From Kitasatospora sp. DSM 101779 (GTDB lineage Bacteria > Actinomycetota > Actinomycetes > Streptomycetales > Streptomycetaceae): a stretch of DNA of 47,413 nt. The stretch covers positions 4,177,657-4,225,069 of the forward strand of contig NZ_JAHTIK010000001.1 in NCBI RefSeq assembly GCF_025655475.1, read 5' to 3'. The notes beneath the pieces are model-generated. The model was not told the DNA's origin. It saw only the letters and a list, made by a program, of their open reading frames with translations, and did no database searches. The stretch's first letter is position 1, and each line of letters starts with the position of its first letter. Shown in pieces: positions 34,232 through 43,547 of the stretch. The translations under genes and the position numbers were made by a program.

Positions 34232-34678
34232 ATGAAGATCATCCTCACTCACGAGGTCCCCGGCCTCGGCAGCGCCGGCGAGGTCGTCGAGGTCAAGGAC
34301 GGCTACGCCCGCAACTTCCTGGTCCCGCGCGGCTTCGCCATCCGCTGGACCAAGGGCGGCCAGAAGGACGTCGACGCGATCCGTCGCGCCCGCAAGATCC
34401 ACGAGATCCAGACCCTCGAGGCGGCCAACGAGGTCAAGGCCAAGCTCGAGGGCCTGCAGGTCAAGCTCGCCGTCCGCTCGGGCGACGCCGGCCGCCTGTT
34501 CGGCTCGGTGACCCAGGCCGACGTCGTCGACGCCATCAAGGCTGCCGACGGCCCGGCGGTGGACAAGCGCGCCGTCGCGATCGCCTCCCCGATCAAGACC
34601 CTGGGCACCCACAAGGTCTCGGTCAAGCTGCACTCCGACGTGCAGGCCAACCTCGACGTCAACGTCGTGGCTGCCTGA
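34232..34678 (+). CDS. rplI: 50S ribosomal protein L9
   Basis: Large-subunit protein near the L1 stalk. 148 residues. N-terminal domain with the L9 signature [20 protein letters not shown], central helix (about 42-75), and C-terminal domain. ATG at 34232. Last gene of the rpsF operon, followed by a terminator. Confidence 0.98.
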   Translation: MKIILTHEVPGLGSAGEVVEVKDGYARNFLVPRGFAIRWTKGGQKDVDAIRRARKIHEIQTLEAANEVKAKLEGLQVKLAVRSGDAGRLFGSVTQADVVDAIKAADGPAVDKRAVAIASPIKTLGTHKVSVKLHSDVQANLDVNVVAA

Positions 34679-34696
34679 GCGCTCCCGTAGCAGCCC

Positions 34697-34732
34697 GAGG
34701 GCCGGCCTCCCCACGAGGGGAGGCCGGCTCTC
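34697..34732. terminator. Terminator of the rpsF-rplI operon
   Basis: Sixteen-base stem with one mismatch (34697-34712 with 34717-34732), loop ACGA, followed by TCGGTCGTTC. It can also stop transcription from the convergent MATE gene. Confidence 0.8.
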
Positions 34733-34778
34733 GGTCGTTCCGGCCGGGCGGCCCGGTGGGCTCAGGGCCGTGGCCAAC

Positions 34779-36104
34779 TCAGGCGCGGACCGCGCCGGTC
34801 ACCAGCCAGCGTCCGGTGCGCACCCGGAGCACCAGGAAGGCCGCCCGGGTCAGCATGAAGAGGTTCATCGCCCACCAGAGCGCGGTCAGTCCGCCGCCGA
34901 GGCCGGGCACCGCGAGCGCGGCCGGGGCGAAGAGCACCAGGGTGGCCAGCATCGCGGCGGCCAGGTAGCCGCCGTCGCCGGCGCCCATCAGCACCCCGTC
35001 CAGGACGAAGACCACGCCGCCCACCGGCTGGGTCAGCGCGGCCAGCAGCAGCGCCGTGGCGAGCTGGGCCTGCACCGCCGGGTCGGCGGTGAACAGCGGC
35101 ACGTACAGCGGCCGGGCCAGCACGATCAGCAGGCCGAGCAGCAAACCCGCCCCGATGCCCCACTCGACCATCCGCCGGGTGGCCGCGCGGGTGCCCGCCA
35201 CGTCGCCGGCGCCCAGGTGCCGGCCGATGATCGCCTGCCCGGCGATCGCCACGGCGTCCAGGGCGAAGGCTACGAAGCACCAGATGGTCATGGTGATCTG
35301 GTGGGCGGCGATCTCGGCGTCGCCCAGGGTGGCGGCCACGGCGGTCGCGATCAGCAGGACGGCCCGCAGGCTGAGGGTGCGGACGAGCAGCGGCCCGCCG
35401 GCCCGGGCGCAGGCCCGGATCCCGCCGGCGTCCGGACGCAGGCCCGCGCCCTCCCGCCGGGCGCCCCGCACCACCACGACCAGGTAGGCGGCGGCCATCG
35501 CGTTCTGGGCCAGCACGGTGCCCCAGGCGGAGCCGGCCACACCGAGGCCGGCGCCGTACACCAGACCGAGGTTGAGCACGGTGTTCGCCGCGAACCCGGC
35601 CACCGCGACCAGCAGCGGGGTACGGGTGTCCTGCAGGCCGCGGAGCACGCCGGTGGCCGCCAGCACCACCAGCATCGCCGGGATGCCGAGGGCGCTGATC
35701 CTCAGGTAGGTGACGGCGTAGGGGGCCGCGGTGGGGGAGGCGCCCAGCAGGTCGGCCGCCTGCGGGGCCAGCGCCAGGGTGAGCACGACGAGTCCGGCCG
35801 AGAGCAGCAGTGCCAGCCAGATGCCGTCCACGCCCTGCTGGACGGCGGCCCGCCGGTCGCCGGCGCCGATCCTGCGGGCGACCGCGGCGGTGGTGGCGTA
35901 GGCGAGGAAGACGAAGACGCCGATGACGGTGGTGAGCACGGCGGAGGCGATGCCGAGCCCGGCCAGCTGGGCGGTGCCGAGGTGGCCCACGATCGCCGAG
36001 TCGGCCATCAGGAAGAGCGGCTCGGCGACCAGTGCGCCGAAGGCCGGCACGGCGAGTGCGAGGATCTCGCGGTCGTGCCGGCGGCGGGCGGTCGGGGAGG
36101 TCAT
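34779..36104 (-). CDS. MATE-family efflux transporter (DinF-like)
   Basis: Cation-coupled drug/sodium antiporter type; 441 residues with twelve hydrophobic segments. The N-terminal repeat has ILALAVPAFGALVAEPLFLMADSA and the family loop GHLGTAQLAGLGIAS. Substrate unknown. The ATG at 36104 is taken as start; ATG 36122 is an alternative. A long palindrome overlaps the presumed promoter just upstream. The gene is divergent from dnaB and convergent with rplI. This MATE gene between rplI and dnaB is, as I recall, usual in Streptomyces. Confidence 0.88.
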   Translation of the reverse strand: MTSPTARRRHDREILALAVPAFGALVAEPLFLMADSAIVGHLGTAQLAGLGIASAVLTTVIGVFVFLAYATTAAVARRIGAGDRRAAVQQGVDGIWLALLLSAGLVVLTLALAPQAADLLGASPTAAPYAVTYLRISALGIPAMLVVLAATGVLRGLQDTRTPLLVAVAGFAANTVLNLGLVYGAGLGVAGSAWGTVLAQNAMAAAYLVVVVRGARREGAGLRPDAGGIRACARAGGPLLVRTLSLRAVLLIATAVAATLGDAEIAAHQITMTIWCFVAFALDAVAIAGQAIIGRHLGAGDVAGTRAATRRMVEWGIGAGLLLGLLIVLARPLYVPLFTADPAVQAQLATALLLAALTQPVGGVVFVLDGVLMGAGDGGYLAAAMLATLVLFAPAALAVPGLGGGLTALWWAMNLFMLTRAAFLVLRVRTGRWLVTGAVRA

Positions 36105-36128
36105 GTGAGCCAGCCTACTCATCCACAG

Positions 36129-36159
36129 GTAAGTGGTGAATAGGAGATGCATCACTTAC
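36129..36159. promoter_or_regulatory. Operator-like palindrome at the MATE promoter
   Basis: Inverted repeat with 13-base arms, GTAAGTGGTGAAT (36129-36141) and ATGCATCACTTAC (36147-36159), 11 of 13 pairs matching, five-base spacer. It is 25-55 bases before the MATE start. Its size and symmetry suit a dimeric repressor; which one is not in the window. Confidence 0.6.
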
Positions 36160-36301
36160 TCGAAATCTTGATCGAGGGGCGTGGGGGCGGGATGTCCACG
36201 GCCTGTCGGGTGAACGGGCGGCCGTGTGAACTTTTTCTCATGCACAGCCGATCGAGGAAGTAGTCCCAGGTCAGCCGGTTGACGGTGGATGGATGGTGTG
36301 G

Positions 36302-36390
36302 TTATCCACAGAGCTGTCCACAGGGTTGTGCACAGGTTTCGGGCACTTCTCCACAGGTGCCGCCCCGTCGTCCACACCCCCTGTGGATAA
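36302..36390. promoter_or_regulatory. Array of six DnaA boxes upstream of dnaB
   Basis: Boxes: TTATCCACA (36302, exact), CTGTCCACA (36314), TTGTGCACA (36326), TTCTCCACA (36347), TCGTCCACA (36368), TGTGGATAA (36382, exact, reversed). The middle four match the consensus at eight of nine positions. Start-to-start spacings are 12, 12, 21, 21 and 14 bases. The array ends six bases before the -35 of the dnaB promoter. Confidence 0.75.
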
Positions 36391-36395
36391 CCGTC

Positions 36396-36425
36396 TTGGC
36401 CGAACGGCCCCCGGCGCCGTAGCGT
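36396..36425 (+). promoter_or_regulatory. Probable dnaB promoter
   Basis: -35 TTGGCC (36396-36401), 18-base spacer, -10 TAGCGT (36420-36425); HrdB type. Expected start near 36432. Confidence 0.5.
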
Positions 36426-36595
36426 GGGGCGCCGACCCGCCCCCTGCCCTGCGCCCGTTCCGGGCCGGCCCGGGGCCCGCCCCGCGCGACACCCGTGGCC
36501 CGGTGGCGGAAATGTCGGCCGGTTGGCGTATGAAGGAGGATGCGTCATCGGCAAGGCCCGCTCCACTCGCACGATTCGCTGATCGGGGAACACGC

Positions 36596-38182
36596 GTGAC
36601 CGGCCCCCAGTACGACGACCACGACGTTCCCCCGCCCCCGGAGGACGACTGGCAGCCGTCCGACGACGCCTTCGGTCCCGGCTCCTTCCCCAGCACCCCG
36701 AGCGACCGTCTGCCGGTCTCCCGCGGCCGTGACGGCGGCGGCCAGGGCGGCGGCCGGGGCGCCTTCCAGCGCGGCGGCGACGGATTCCGGCGTGGTGAGG
36801 GCGGCCGGCGGGACGGCGGGGGCGACGAGGACCGGACGCCCGCCGCCGACGGCTTCGAGCGCGTTCCCCCGCAGGACCTGGCGGCCGAGCAGTCCGTCCT
36901 CGGCGGCATGCTGCTCTCCAAGGACGCCATCGCCGACGTGGTCGAGGTGCTCAAGCCGGCCGACTACTACCGGCCCGCCCACGAGCTCATCCACGGCGCG
37001 ATCCTCGACCTGTACGCGCGCGGCGAGCCCGCCGACCCGATCACCGTCGCGGGCGAGCTGACCAAGCGCGGCGAGCTCGCCCGGGTGGGCGGCCCCGGCT
37101 ATCTGCACACCCTGGTCAACTCCGTTCCGACCGCGGCCAACGCCGAGTACTACGCCGAGATCGTCCACGAGCGGGCCGTCCTCAGACGGCTGGTGGAGGC
37201 CGGCACCCGGATCGCCGGCATGGGCTACGCCGCCGAGGGCGACGTGGACGAGATCGTCAACGCCGCGCAGGCCGAGATCTACGCCGTCACCGAGCAGCGC
37301 ACCAACGAGGACTACGCCCCGCTGGCCGACATCATGGAGGGCGCCCTCGACGAGATCGAGGCGATCGGCTCCCGGGCCGGCCAGATGAACGGCGTACCCA
37401 CCGGCTTCGCCGACTTCGACCAGCTGACCAACGGCCTGCACCCGGGTCAGATGATCGTCATCGCGGCCCGTCCCGCGATGGGCAAGTCGACCCTGGCGCT
37501 GGACTTCGCCCGGGCCGCCTCCATCCACAACAACCTGCCCAGCGTGATCTTCTCGCTCGAAATGGGGCGCAACGAGATCGCCATGCGCCTGCTCTCCGCC
37601 GAGGCGCGGGTGGCGCTGCACCACATGCGCTCGGGCAACATGACGGACGACGACTGGACGCGGGTCGCCCGCCGGATGCCGGACGTCACCAACGCGCCGC
37701 TGTACATCGACGATTCGCCGAACCTGTCGATGATGGAGATCCGGGCCAAGTGCCGTCGGCTCAAGCAGCGCAACGATCTCCGACTGGTCGTCATCGACTA
37801 CCTCCAGCTGATGCAGTCCGGCGGCTCCCGCCGGGCCGAGAGCCGTCAGCAGGAGGTCTCCGACATGTCCCGTAACCTCAAGCTGCTCGCCAAGGAGCTC
37901 GAAGTCCCGGTCATCGCGCTCAGCCAGCTGAACCGAGGCCCCGAGCAGCGCACCGACAAGAAGCCGATGGTCTCCGACCTGCGAGAGTCCGGCTCCATCG
38001 AGCAGGACGCCGACATGGTCATCCTGCTGCACCGCGAGGACGCCTACGAGAAGGAGTCCCCGCGTGCGGGCGAGGCCGACCTGATCGTCGCCAAGCACCG
38101 TAACGGCCCCACCGCGACCATCACCGTCGCCTTCCAGGGCCACTACTCGCGCTTCGTCGACATGACCCGCGACATGGGCTGA
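36596..38182 (+). CDS. dnaB: Replicative DNA helicase DnaB
   Basis: Hexameric helicase at the replication fork. 528 residues from the GTG at 36596 (GGGGAA upstream). Disordered Gly/Arg-rich N-terminus (1-80), DnaB N domain (about 85-195, starting PQDLAAEQSVLGGMLLSKDAI), linker, RecA-like C domain with Walker A PAMGKST at 293-299, Walker B region LVVIDYLQLMQ, and the ALSQLNRGPEQRTDKKPMVSD stretch (arginine finger side). No intein is seen. A longer reading frame back to 36293 runs through the DnaA boxes and promoter and is rejected. It meets the DHFR-like gene head-on with 11 bases between the stops. Confidence 0.97.
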   Translation: MTGPQYDDHDVPPPPEDDWQPSDDAFGPGSFPSTPSDRLPVSRGRDGGGQGGGRGAFQRGGDGFRRGEGGRRDGGGDEDRTPAADGFERVPPQDLAAEQSVLGGMLLSKDAIADVVEVLKPADYYRPAHELIHGAILDLYARGEPADPITVAGELTKRGELARVGGPGYLHTLVNSVPTAANAEYYAEIVHERAVLRRLVEAGTRIAGMGYAAEGDVDEIVNAAQAEIYAVTEQRTNEDYAPLADIMEGALDEIEAIGSRAGQMNGVPTGFADFDQLTNGLHPGQMIVIAARPAMGKSTLALDFARAASIHNNLPSVIFSLEMGRNEIAMRLLSAEARVALHHMRSGNMTDDDWTRVARRMPDVTNAPLYIDDSPNLSMMEIRAKCRRLKQRNDLRLVVIDYLQLMQSGGSRRAESRQQEVSDMSRNLKLLAKELEVPVIALSQLNRGPEQRTDKKPMVSDLRESGSIEQDADMVILLHREDAYEKESPRAGEADLIVAKHRNGPTATITVAFQGHYSRFVDMTRDMG

Positions 38183-38193
38183 GGGGCCGCTGC

Positions 38194-38760
38194 TCAGCGC
38201 CTCGTCTCGTACCTGGTCAGGACCACGCCGCCGGGGAACGTCCGCGTCTCCACCAGGTTCAGGTTCACCCAGCTGTCCAGCGCGGTGAAGAACGGCGTGC
38301 CGCCGCCCACCAGGACCGGATGGGCGGCGATCACGTACTCGTCGATCAGCCCGGCCCGCATGGCCGCCCCGGCGAGCGTTGCGCCGCCGATGTTCATCGG
38401 GCCGCCGTCCTCGGCCTTGAGCCGGGTGATCTCGGAGATCGCGTCGCCGGTGACCAGGCGGGTGTTCCAGTCGACCTTGTCGATCGTCGAGGAGAACACC
38501 ACCTTCGGCGTGTCCCGCCAGTTCCGCGCGAACTCGATCTCCGCCGGGGTGGCGTCGGGCTGCTGGTCGCCGGTCGGCCAGTAGGAGCTCATCGTCTCCC
38601 ACAGCTTGCGCCCGTACAGCGACAGGCCGCTCGCCTGCTCGTGGTCGAGCCACCACTGGAACAGCTCGTCGCTCGGCGGTCCGCTCCAGCCGATGTCGTC
38701 GCCGGCCGCGGCGATGTAGCCGTCCAGGGTCAGGTTCATGCCGTAGATCAGTTTCCGCAT
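38194..38760 (-). CDS. Dihydrofolate reductase-family protein (RibD C-terminal type)
   Basis: 188 residues, NADPH-dependent reductase fold. Begins MRKLIYGMNLTLDGYIA, has the cofactor-binding GGATLAGAAMRAGLIDEY and the closing VLVGGGTPFF loop, as in RibD C-terminal reductases and the yyaP/yqjK kind. Physiological substrate not known; not the housekeeping DHFR. ATG at 38760. Convergent and almost touching dnaB; no terminator lies between them. Confidence 0.88.
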   Translation of the reverse strand: MRKLIYGMNLTLDGYIAAAGDDIGWSGPPSDELFQWWLDHEQASGLSLYGRKLWETMSSYWPTGDQQPDATPAEIEFARNWRDTPKVVFSSTIDKVDWNTRLVTGDAISEITRLKAEDGGPMNIGGATLAGAAMRAGLIDEYVIAAHPVLVGGGTPFFTALDSWVNLNLVETRTFPGGVVLTRYETRR

Positions 38761-39039
38761 GGCCCAGCCTTCCGTCCGTGGGTGTGCGGCGTACAGACCA
38801 GCGTGGCGCGGGAACCCGTCGGTGCGCGATCCGGGCTCGCCGGCGGTCCTCGTGATCGGGGCCCGGCGTGGTGTACTCGGCCGACACGGGCAAGCCGCCC
38901 GATCTCGACCTCGCCCCCGCGAGGAAATGCCACGGATTTGAGACCGATGATGGGTGACAAGGTCGTGAGACAGCCGGGAACGCCGAGGTCACGCACGATC
39001 GACATGCCACGAGCGGCGAGACCCCGCACGGGGACGGCC

Positions 39040-39627
39040 GTGGACGTGCTCGCCATCGCTCTGGACGACTGCCGGGCACCGCGGTTGCGGCCGCTGCCGC
39101 AGGAGGTCGCGGAGCTGCTGCAGGAGCTCGGTGCACCGCCCCGCCTGGTGGCCCATCTGCGCGCCGTCCACGAGGTCGCAGGGCAGCTCCTCGGCTGGGT
39201 GGCGGAGCACTGCCCGGCGCTCGAAGTCGACCGGGAGGCCGTGCTGTTCGGCGCCGCCACCCATGACATCGGCAAGGTCCGGCACCCCGCCGAACTGTCC
39301 GGCCCCGGATCGGCGCACGAGCCGGCCGGGCGTGAACTGCTGCTGGAGCACGGGGTGGCCGAGGAACTGGCCCGGTTCGCCGCCGGGCACGCGACCTGGG
39401 ACGCCCCCGGCACCCGGGCCGAGGACCTGCTGGTGAGCCTCGCCGACAAGGTCTGGAAGAACAAGCGCCTGCCCGACCTGGAGGACCGCGTCGTGGCCGA
39501 GCTGTGCCGGGCCGGGGGGCGCCCCGGCTGGGAGGAGTTCCTGGCGCTGGACGAACTCCTGACCCGCATCGGCGACGGCGCCGAGGAACGGCTGGCGTAC
39601 CAGGCCGCCCACCCCGTCCTGGGCTGA
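39040..39627 (+). CDS. HD-domain phosphohydrolase
   Basis: 195 residues from the GTG at 39040 (GGGGAC six bases upstream); in-frame ATGs at 38947 and 39004 are alternatives giving up to 226 residues. HD superfamily: conserved His near the start (HLRAVHEVAGQLL), HDIGKVRHP, then GHATW and a later LADKVWKNKR with the Asp that completes the metal site. Small HD hydrolases of this type act on nucleotides or similar phosphates; substrate unknown. Seen: motifs; inferred: hydrolase. Confidence 0.8.
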   Translation: MDVLAIALDDCRAPRLRPLPQEVAELLQELGAPPRLVAHLRAVHEVAGQLLGWVAEHCPALEVDREAVLFGAATHDIGKVRHPAELSGPGSAHEPAGRELLLEHGVAEELARFAAGHATWDAPGTRAEDLLVSLADKVWKNKRLPDLEDRVVAELCRAGGRPGWEEFLALDELLTRIGDGAEERLAYQAAHPVLG

Positions 39628-39681
39628 GGCGCCCTGGTTCGCGAGGCGTCGCCGTCCGGCGGTGCTGCGGGCTGGCGCCTT

Positions 39682-39716
39682 CCGCACGGGCCGGCGGGGC
39701 TCGTGCGCCCGTGCGG
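39682..39716. terminator. Bidirectional terminator
   Basis: Perfect ten-base stem (39682-39691 with 39707-39716), 15-base loop, between the convergent HD gene and the oxidoreductase gene. Confidence 0.65.
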
Positions 39717-39750
39717 GCCCGGTGCGTTCCGGCGGGCAGGGCGCCGGGTG

Positions 39751-40674
39751 TCAGACCGTCAGCACCACGGCGCCGCGGGTGCCGCCCGCCTCCAGTCGGG
39801 CGTGCGCGGCGGCCACCTCCTCCAGGGGGAGGACGGAGTCCACCCGGACGACGAGCCGGCCGTCCGCGACCAGCTTCGCCAGTCCGGCGAGCTGGGCGCC
39901 GTCGGGGCGGACGTTGTGGACGGCGACCTCGATGCCGCGTTCGGCGGCGGGTGCGGCCGGCGGCCGGACGGCGACGAACAGGCCGCCGTCGCGCACCGCC
40001 GCCAGCAGCGGCGTCGAGAGGCCGGCGGTGTCGATCACCGCGTCGGCGCCGGCGGGGGCCAGACGACGCAGGGCGTCCACGGCCGTTTCACCGCGGGCGA
40101 CGAACTCGGCCCCCAAGGCGGCGAGTTCCGCTTGGTCACGCGGACCGGCGACGGCGATCACGCGCACGCCGCGGGCGAGCGCCAGCTGAGTGGTGAGGTT
40201 CCCCAGGTTGCCGCCGGCGCCGGTGACCACCAGGGTGCCGCCGGCGCCGAGGCCGGTGCGCTCCACGGCCTGCAGCGCGGTCAGTCCGTTGAGCGGGAGC
40301 GCCGCCGCGGTCGCGGCCGGGACGTCGGCCGGGGCCGGGGCGAGCTGGTCGGCGGGCAGCACCGCGTGGTCGGCGTGGGTGCCGTTACGGGTGGCGAACC
40401 AGTGCGAGAGGCCGATGACGTCCTCGCCGACCGCGAAGGCGGTGACACCCTCGCCCACCGCGTCCACCGTGCCGGCGACGTCCCAGCCCAGCCGGAACGG
40501 TGGTGCGCCGAGCAGCCCGGCCATCAGACCGGAGCGCACCGCGGTGTCGGCGGGGTGCACGGCCAGCGCCCGGTTGCGGACGCGGACCTCGCCCGGCCCG
40601 GGGACGGGGACGGGCACCTCGGTGATCTCGGCCTGCCGGGCGTCTCCGTAGCTCCGGACTGTGACAGCGCGCAT
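39751..40674 (-). CDS. Zinc-free NADP-dependent quinone oxidoreductase (MDR family)
   Basis: 307 residues, medium-chain dehydrogenase fold: GroES-like part (1-120, RLGWDVAGTVDAVGEGV) and Rossmann part with VTGAGGNLGNLTTQLA near residue 150. No cysteines of the zinc-alcohol dehydrogenase type are present, which fits the quinone reductase branch (QOR). Likely reduces quinones or enones with NADPH. ATG at 40674. Possibly related in role to azoR further right. Sits behind a terminator that closes manA. Confidence 0.88.
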   Translation of the reverse strand: MRAVTVRSYGDARQAEITEVPVPVPGPGEVRVRNRALAVHPADTAVRSGLMAGLLGAPPFRLGWDVAGTVDAVGEGVTAFAVGEDVIGLSHWFATRNGTHADHAVLPADQLAPAPADVPAATAAALPLNGLTALQAVERTGLGAGGTLVVTGAGGNLGNLTTQLALARGVRVIAVAGPRDQAELAALGAEFVARGETAVDALRRLAPAGADAVIDTAGLSTPLLAAVRDGGLFVAVRPPAAPAAERGIEVAVHNVRPDGAQLAGLAKLVADGRLVVRVDSVLPLEEVAAAHARLEAGGTRGAVVLTV

Positions 40675-40792
40675 GGTGCTCTCCTCGAATCTCGCTGGTC
40701 GGGCGGCGGCCCGGCCGGTCGGCGTGCTTCGAGGCTGTCACCGTGCGATCGGCGGCGGGAGAGGAGAGCCGACCCTGGGAGTGCCGATCCCT

Positions 40793-40830
40793 GGCTGCGC
40801 GGCGGAGCCGCGGGGCCCCGCCGCGCAGCC
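40793..40830 (-). terminator. Hairpin terminator after manA
   Basis: Perfect 13-base stem (40793-40805 with 40818-40830), 12-base loop, ten bases beyond the manA stop. Confidence 0.8.
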
Positions 40831-40839
40831 GACCGGGCG

Positions 40840-42033
40840 TCAGAGGGTGACGGTCGCGCGGAAGACCGTGGCGCCGGGCCCGGCGACGGTGGTGTCGGTG
40901 CCGTCGGCGGGCAGGAAGGCGGACTGCCCGCGGGCGAGGTCCAGCGTCCCGCCGCCGGCGGAGGTGAGCCGGACGAGGCCCTCGGTGCAGAGCAGGATCT
41001 GCGGGGCGCGGCCGGGCAGAACCGCGGGCGCGGCGCCGAGGGTGTAGCGGGAGAGCCGGAACTCGTCGATCGGCACCGGGTAGTGGTGCTCGCCGTCGGC
41101 GGCGGCCGTGGGCCGCAGCACGTCGGGGGCGCCGGGCTCGAACACGACCACGCGCAGCAGTTCGGGGACGTCGATGTGCTTGGGCGTCAGCCCGCAGCGC
41201 AGCACGTTGTCCGAGTTGGCCATGATCTCGACGCCGGTGCCGCGGAGGTAGGCGTGCGGGATGCCGGCGCCCAGGTAGAGCGCCTCACCCGGCTGCAGTC
41301 GGACGTGGTTGAGCAGCAGGGCGGCGATCAGTCCGGTGTCGCCGGGGAACTCGCGGGCGGCGAAGGCGTATCCGGCCATCGCGCCGGTCGGGTCGCCCGC
41401 GGCGGCGGCCTCGACGGCGCGGGCCACCTCGGCCACGGTGCGCTCGGCCTTCTCGCCGGACAGCGAGAGGACGGCGGCGAGGGCGTCGGCGAGCGCCTCC
41501 GGGGCGGGCTTGCTGCGCAGGGTGTCGATCAGCGGGTCGAGCGCGGGCACCGCGAGCGAGGCCATCAACGCGGCAGCCTCGGCGGGCTCCCGGAACCCGC
41601 AGAGGCCCTCGAACTCGTCCAGAGCGCAGATGAGTTCGGGCTTGTGGTTGGCGTCCTTGTAATTGCGGTGCGGGGCCTCGACCGGGATGCCGGCGGCGTC
41701 CTCCGCGGCGAACCCGGTGCGGGCCTGCTCCAGCGTGGGGTGGGCCTGGATGGAGAGCGGCTTGCCGGCGGCGAGGACCTTGAGCAGGAAGGGCAGAGCG
41801 GGGCCGAACCGGGCGACGGCGGCGGCGCCGAGCTCGCGCTCGGGGTCGGCGGCGATCACCGCGTCCAGGGTGGTCGTTCCGTCGCCGCGCTCCAGGCGGG
41901 AGGCGTCGCCGGGGTGCGCCCCGAGCCACATCTCGGCCTGCGGTTCCCCGGTGGGCTGCTCGCCGAGGAGGGCGGGGATGGCGGTGGTCGATCCCCAGGC
42001 GTAGGGGCGGACGGTGTTCTGCAGCCTGTCCAT
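40840..42033 (-). CDS. manA: Mannose-6-phosphate isomerase, class I
   Basis: Zinc enzyme that interconverts fructose 6-phosphate and mannose 6-phosphate, feeding GDP-mannose. 397 residues from the ATG at 42033. N-terminal [15 protein letters not shown], the zinc-site segments [10 protein letters not shown] and [10 protein letters not shown], and the [31 protein letters not shown] stretch are all conserved. Upstream of it in the same direction is manB, but a terminator at 42116 separates the two. Confidence 0.96.
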   Translation of the reverse strand: MDRLQNTVRPYAWGSTTAIPALLGEQPTGEPQAEMWLGAHPGDASRLERGDGTTTLDAVIAADPERELGAAAVARFGPALPFLLKVLAAGKPLSIQAHPTLEQARTGFAAEDAAGIPVEAPHRNYKDANHKPELICALDEFEGLCGFREPAEAAALMASLAVPALDPLIDTLRSKPAPEALADALAAVLSLSGEKAERTVAEVARAVEAAAAGDPTGAMAGYAFAAREFPGDTGLIAALLLNHVRLQPGEALYLGAGIPHAYLRGTGVEIMANSDNVLRCGLTPKHIDVPELLRVVVFEPGAPDVLRPTAAADGEHHYPVPIDEFRLSRYTLGAAPAVLPGRAPQILLCTEGLVRLTSAGGGTLDLARGQSAFLPADGTDTTVAGPGATVFRATVTL

Positions 42034-42115
42034 CGGCTCGGTTCCTCGCTGTTCCCTGCGGGGTGGCTCTGTCGGAACGCCAGACTCTAGCCGAGCGGTG
42101 TGTACGGACGGTGCA

Positions 42116-42145
42116 GTGCGGCGGCCCGGCCCGGGGCCGCCGCAC
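42116..42145 (-). terminator. Hairpin terminator after manB
   Basis: Perfect 12-base stem (42116-42127 with 42134-42145), six-base loop, 14 bases beyond the manB stop. Confidence 0.8.
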
Positions 42146-42158
42146 CGCGAGCCGCGGG

Positions 42159-43547
42159 TCAGGCGCGGACGATCGCCAGCACGGCGTCGCGCAGCTCGGC
42201 CATCCGGGCCGGGTCCTTGGCCTCGACGTTCAGGCGCAGCAGCGGCTCGGTGTTGGACGCCCGGAGGTTGAACCACCAGTCGTCGCCGGCCACCGTCAGG
42301 CCGTCCAGCTCGTCGACGGAGACGCCCTCCAGCGCGCCGTAGACCGCGCGCACCTCGGCCGTCCGGCCGGCCTGGTCGGCCACGGTGGAGTTGATCTCGC
42401 CGGAGGCCGCGTAGCGGTCGTACTGCGCGCACAGCCGCGAGAGCGGCTGCTGCTGGCCGCCGAGCGCGGCCAGCACGTGCAGCGCGGCCAGCATGCCGGT
42501 GTCGGCCCGCCAGAAGTCGCGGAAGTAGTAGTGCGCGGAGTGTTCGCCGCCGAACACGGCGTTGGTGCGGGCCATCTCCTCCTTGATGAAGGAGTGGCCG
42601 ACGCGGGTCCGGACGGGCACGGCGCCCAGGTCGGTGACGACCTGCGGCACCGTCCAGGAGGTGATCAGGTTGTGGATCACGGTCGGCTTCTCCTCGCCGG
42701 CCGCACGGGCGCGGGTGATCTCCCGCTCGGCGACCAGCGCGGTGATCGCCGAGGGCGAGACCGGCTCGCCGCGCTCGTCCACCACGAAGCAGCGGTCGGC
42801 GTCGCCGTCGAAGGCGAGGCCGAGGTCGGCGCCGACCTCGCGCACCTTGGCCTGCAGGTCGACCAGGTTCTTCGGGTCCAGCGGGTTGGCCTCGTGGTTC
42901 GGGAAGGTGCCGTCCAGCTCGAAGTACATCGGCACGACCTCGACCGGCAGTCCGGCGAGCACGGCCGGAACGGTGTGGCCGCCCATGCCGTTGCCGGCGT
43001 CCACGGCGACCTTGAGCGGCCGCATCGCGGACAGGTCGACGAGCGAGAGCAGGTGGGCCGCGTAGCCGTCCAGGGTCTCCCGGGAGGAGAGCGTGCCCGG
43101 GGTGGCGCCCGCGGCGGCGGGGACGGTGACGGTGCCGTCCTCGGCGAGCCAGGACTCCACCAGTTCGCGGATCTCGGTCAGGCCGGTGTCCTGGCCGACC
43201 GGGGCGGCGCCGGCCTTGCACAGCTTGATGCCGTTGTACTGCGCCGGGTTGTGCGAGGCGGTGAACATGGCGCCGGGCAGGTCGAGGCTGCCGGAGGCGT
43301 AGTAGAGCTGGTCGGTGGAGCAGAGGCCGATCTCCACCACGTCCGCGCCGTAGGCGGCGGCGCCCTCGGCGAAGGCCCGGGACAGCTCGGGGGAGGAGGG
43401 CCGCATGTCGTGGCCGACGACGACCGCGGAGGCGCCGAGCACCTGCACGAAGGCCGCGCCGAAGGCACGGGCGTACGAGGCGTCCCACTGGTCCGGCACC
43501 ACGCCTCGGACGTCGTACGCCTTCACCAGCTGACTGAGGTCCCGCAT
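42159..43547 (-). CDS. manB: Phosphomannomutase / phosphoglucomutase
   Basis: Converts mannose 6-phosphate to mannose 1-phosphate for GDP-mannose. 462 residues from the ATG at 43547 (GGTGGGAG upstream). Phosphoserine loop [11 protein letters not shown], metal loop DGDADRC, sugar-specificity loop [10 protein letters not shown], and the phosphate-binding [10 protein letters not shown] near the C-terminus. A frame extending to 43712 has no extra conservation. Together with manA and the downstream mannosyltransferase it makes a mannose-donor pathway. Confidence 0.95.
   Translation of the reverse strand: MRDLSQLVKAYDVRGVVPDQWDASYARAFGAAFVQVLGASAVVVGHDMRPSSPELSRAFAEGAAAYGADVVEIGLCSTDQLYYASGSLDLPGAMFTASHNPAQYNGIKLCKAGAAPVGQDTGLTEIRELVESWLAEDGTVTVPAAAGATPGTLSSRETLDGYAAHLLSLVDLSAMRPLKVAVDAGNGMGGHTVPAVLAGLPVEVVPMYFELDGTFPNHEANPLDPKNLVDLQAKVREVGADLGLAFDGDADRCFVVDERGEPVSPSAITALVAEREITRARAAGEEKPTVIHNLITSWTVPQVVTDLGAVPVRTRVGHSFIKEEMARTNAVFGGEHSAHYYFRDFWRADTGMLAALHVLAALGGQQQPLSRLCAQYDRYAASGEINSTVADQAGRTAEVRAVYGALEGVSVDELDGLTVAGDDWWFNLRASNTEPLLRLNVEAKDPARMAELRDAVLAIVRA

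Larger units (their letters stand above)
36105..36595. other. MATE/dnaB divergent region with DnaA boxes
   Basis: About 490 bases with no credible gene. Holds the MATE operator palindrome, an 8-of-9 DnaA box TCATCCACA (36119-36127), the six-box array (36302-36390), a dnaB promoter (36396-36425) and a 165-base dnaB leader. Open frames across it are extensions of dnaB or opposite-strand shadows. Confidence 0.8.

Noticed and set aside
36302..36390. The DnaA-box array as the chromosomal origin
   Set aside because: The main Streptomyces origin lies between dnaA and dnaN, left of this window, with many more boxes; six boxes and no clear AT-rich unwinding element here do not support a full origin.
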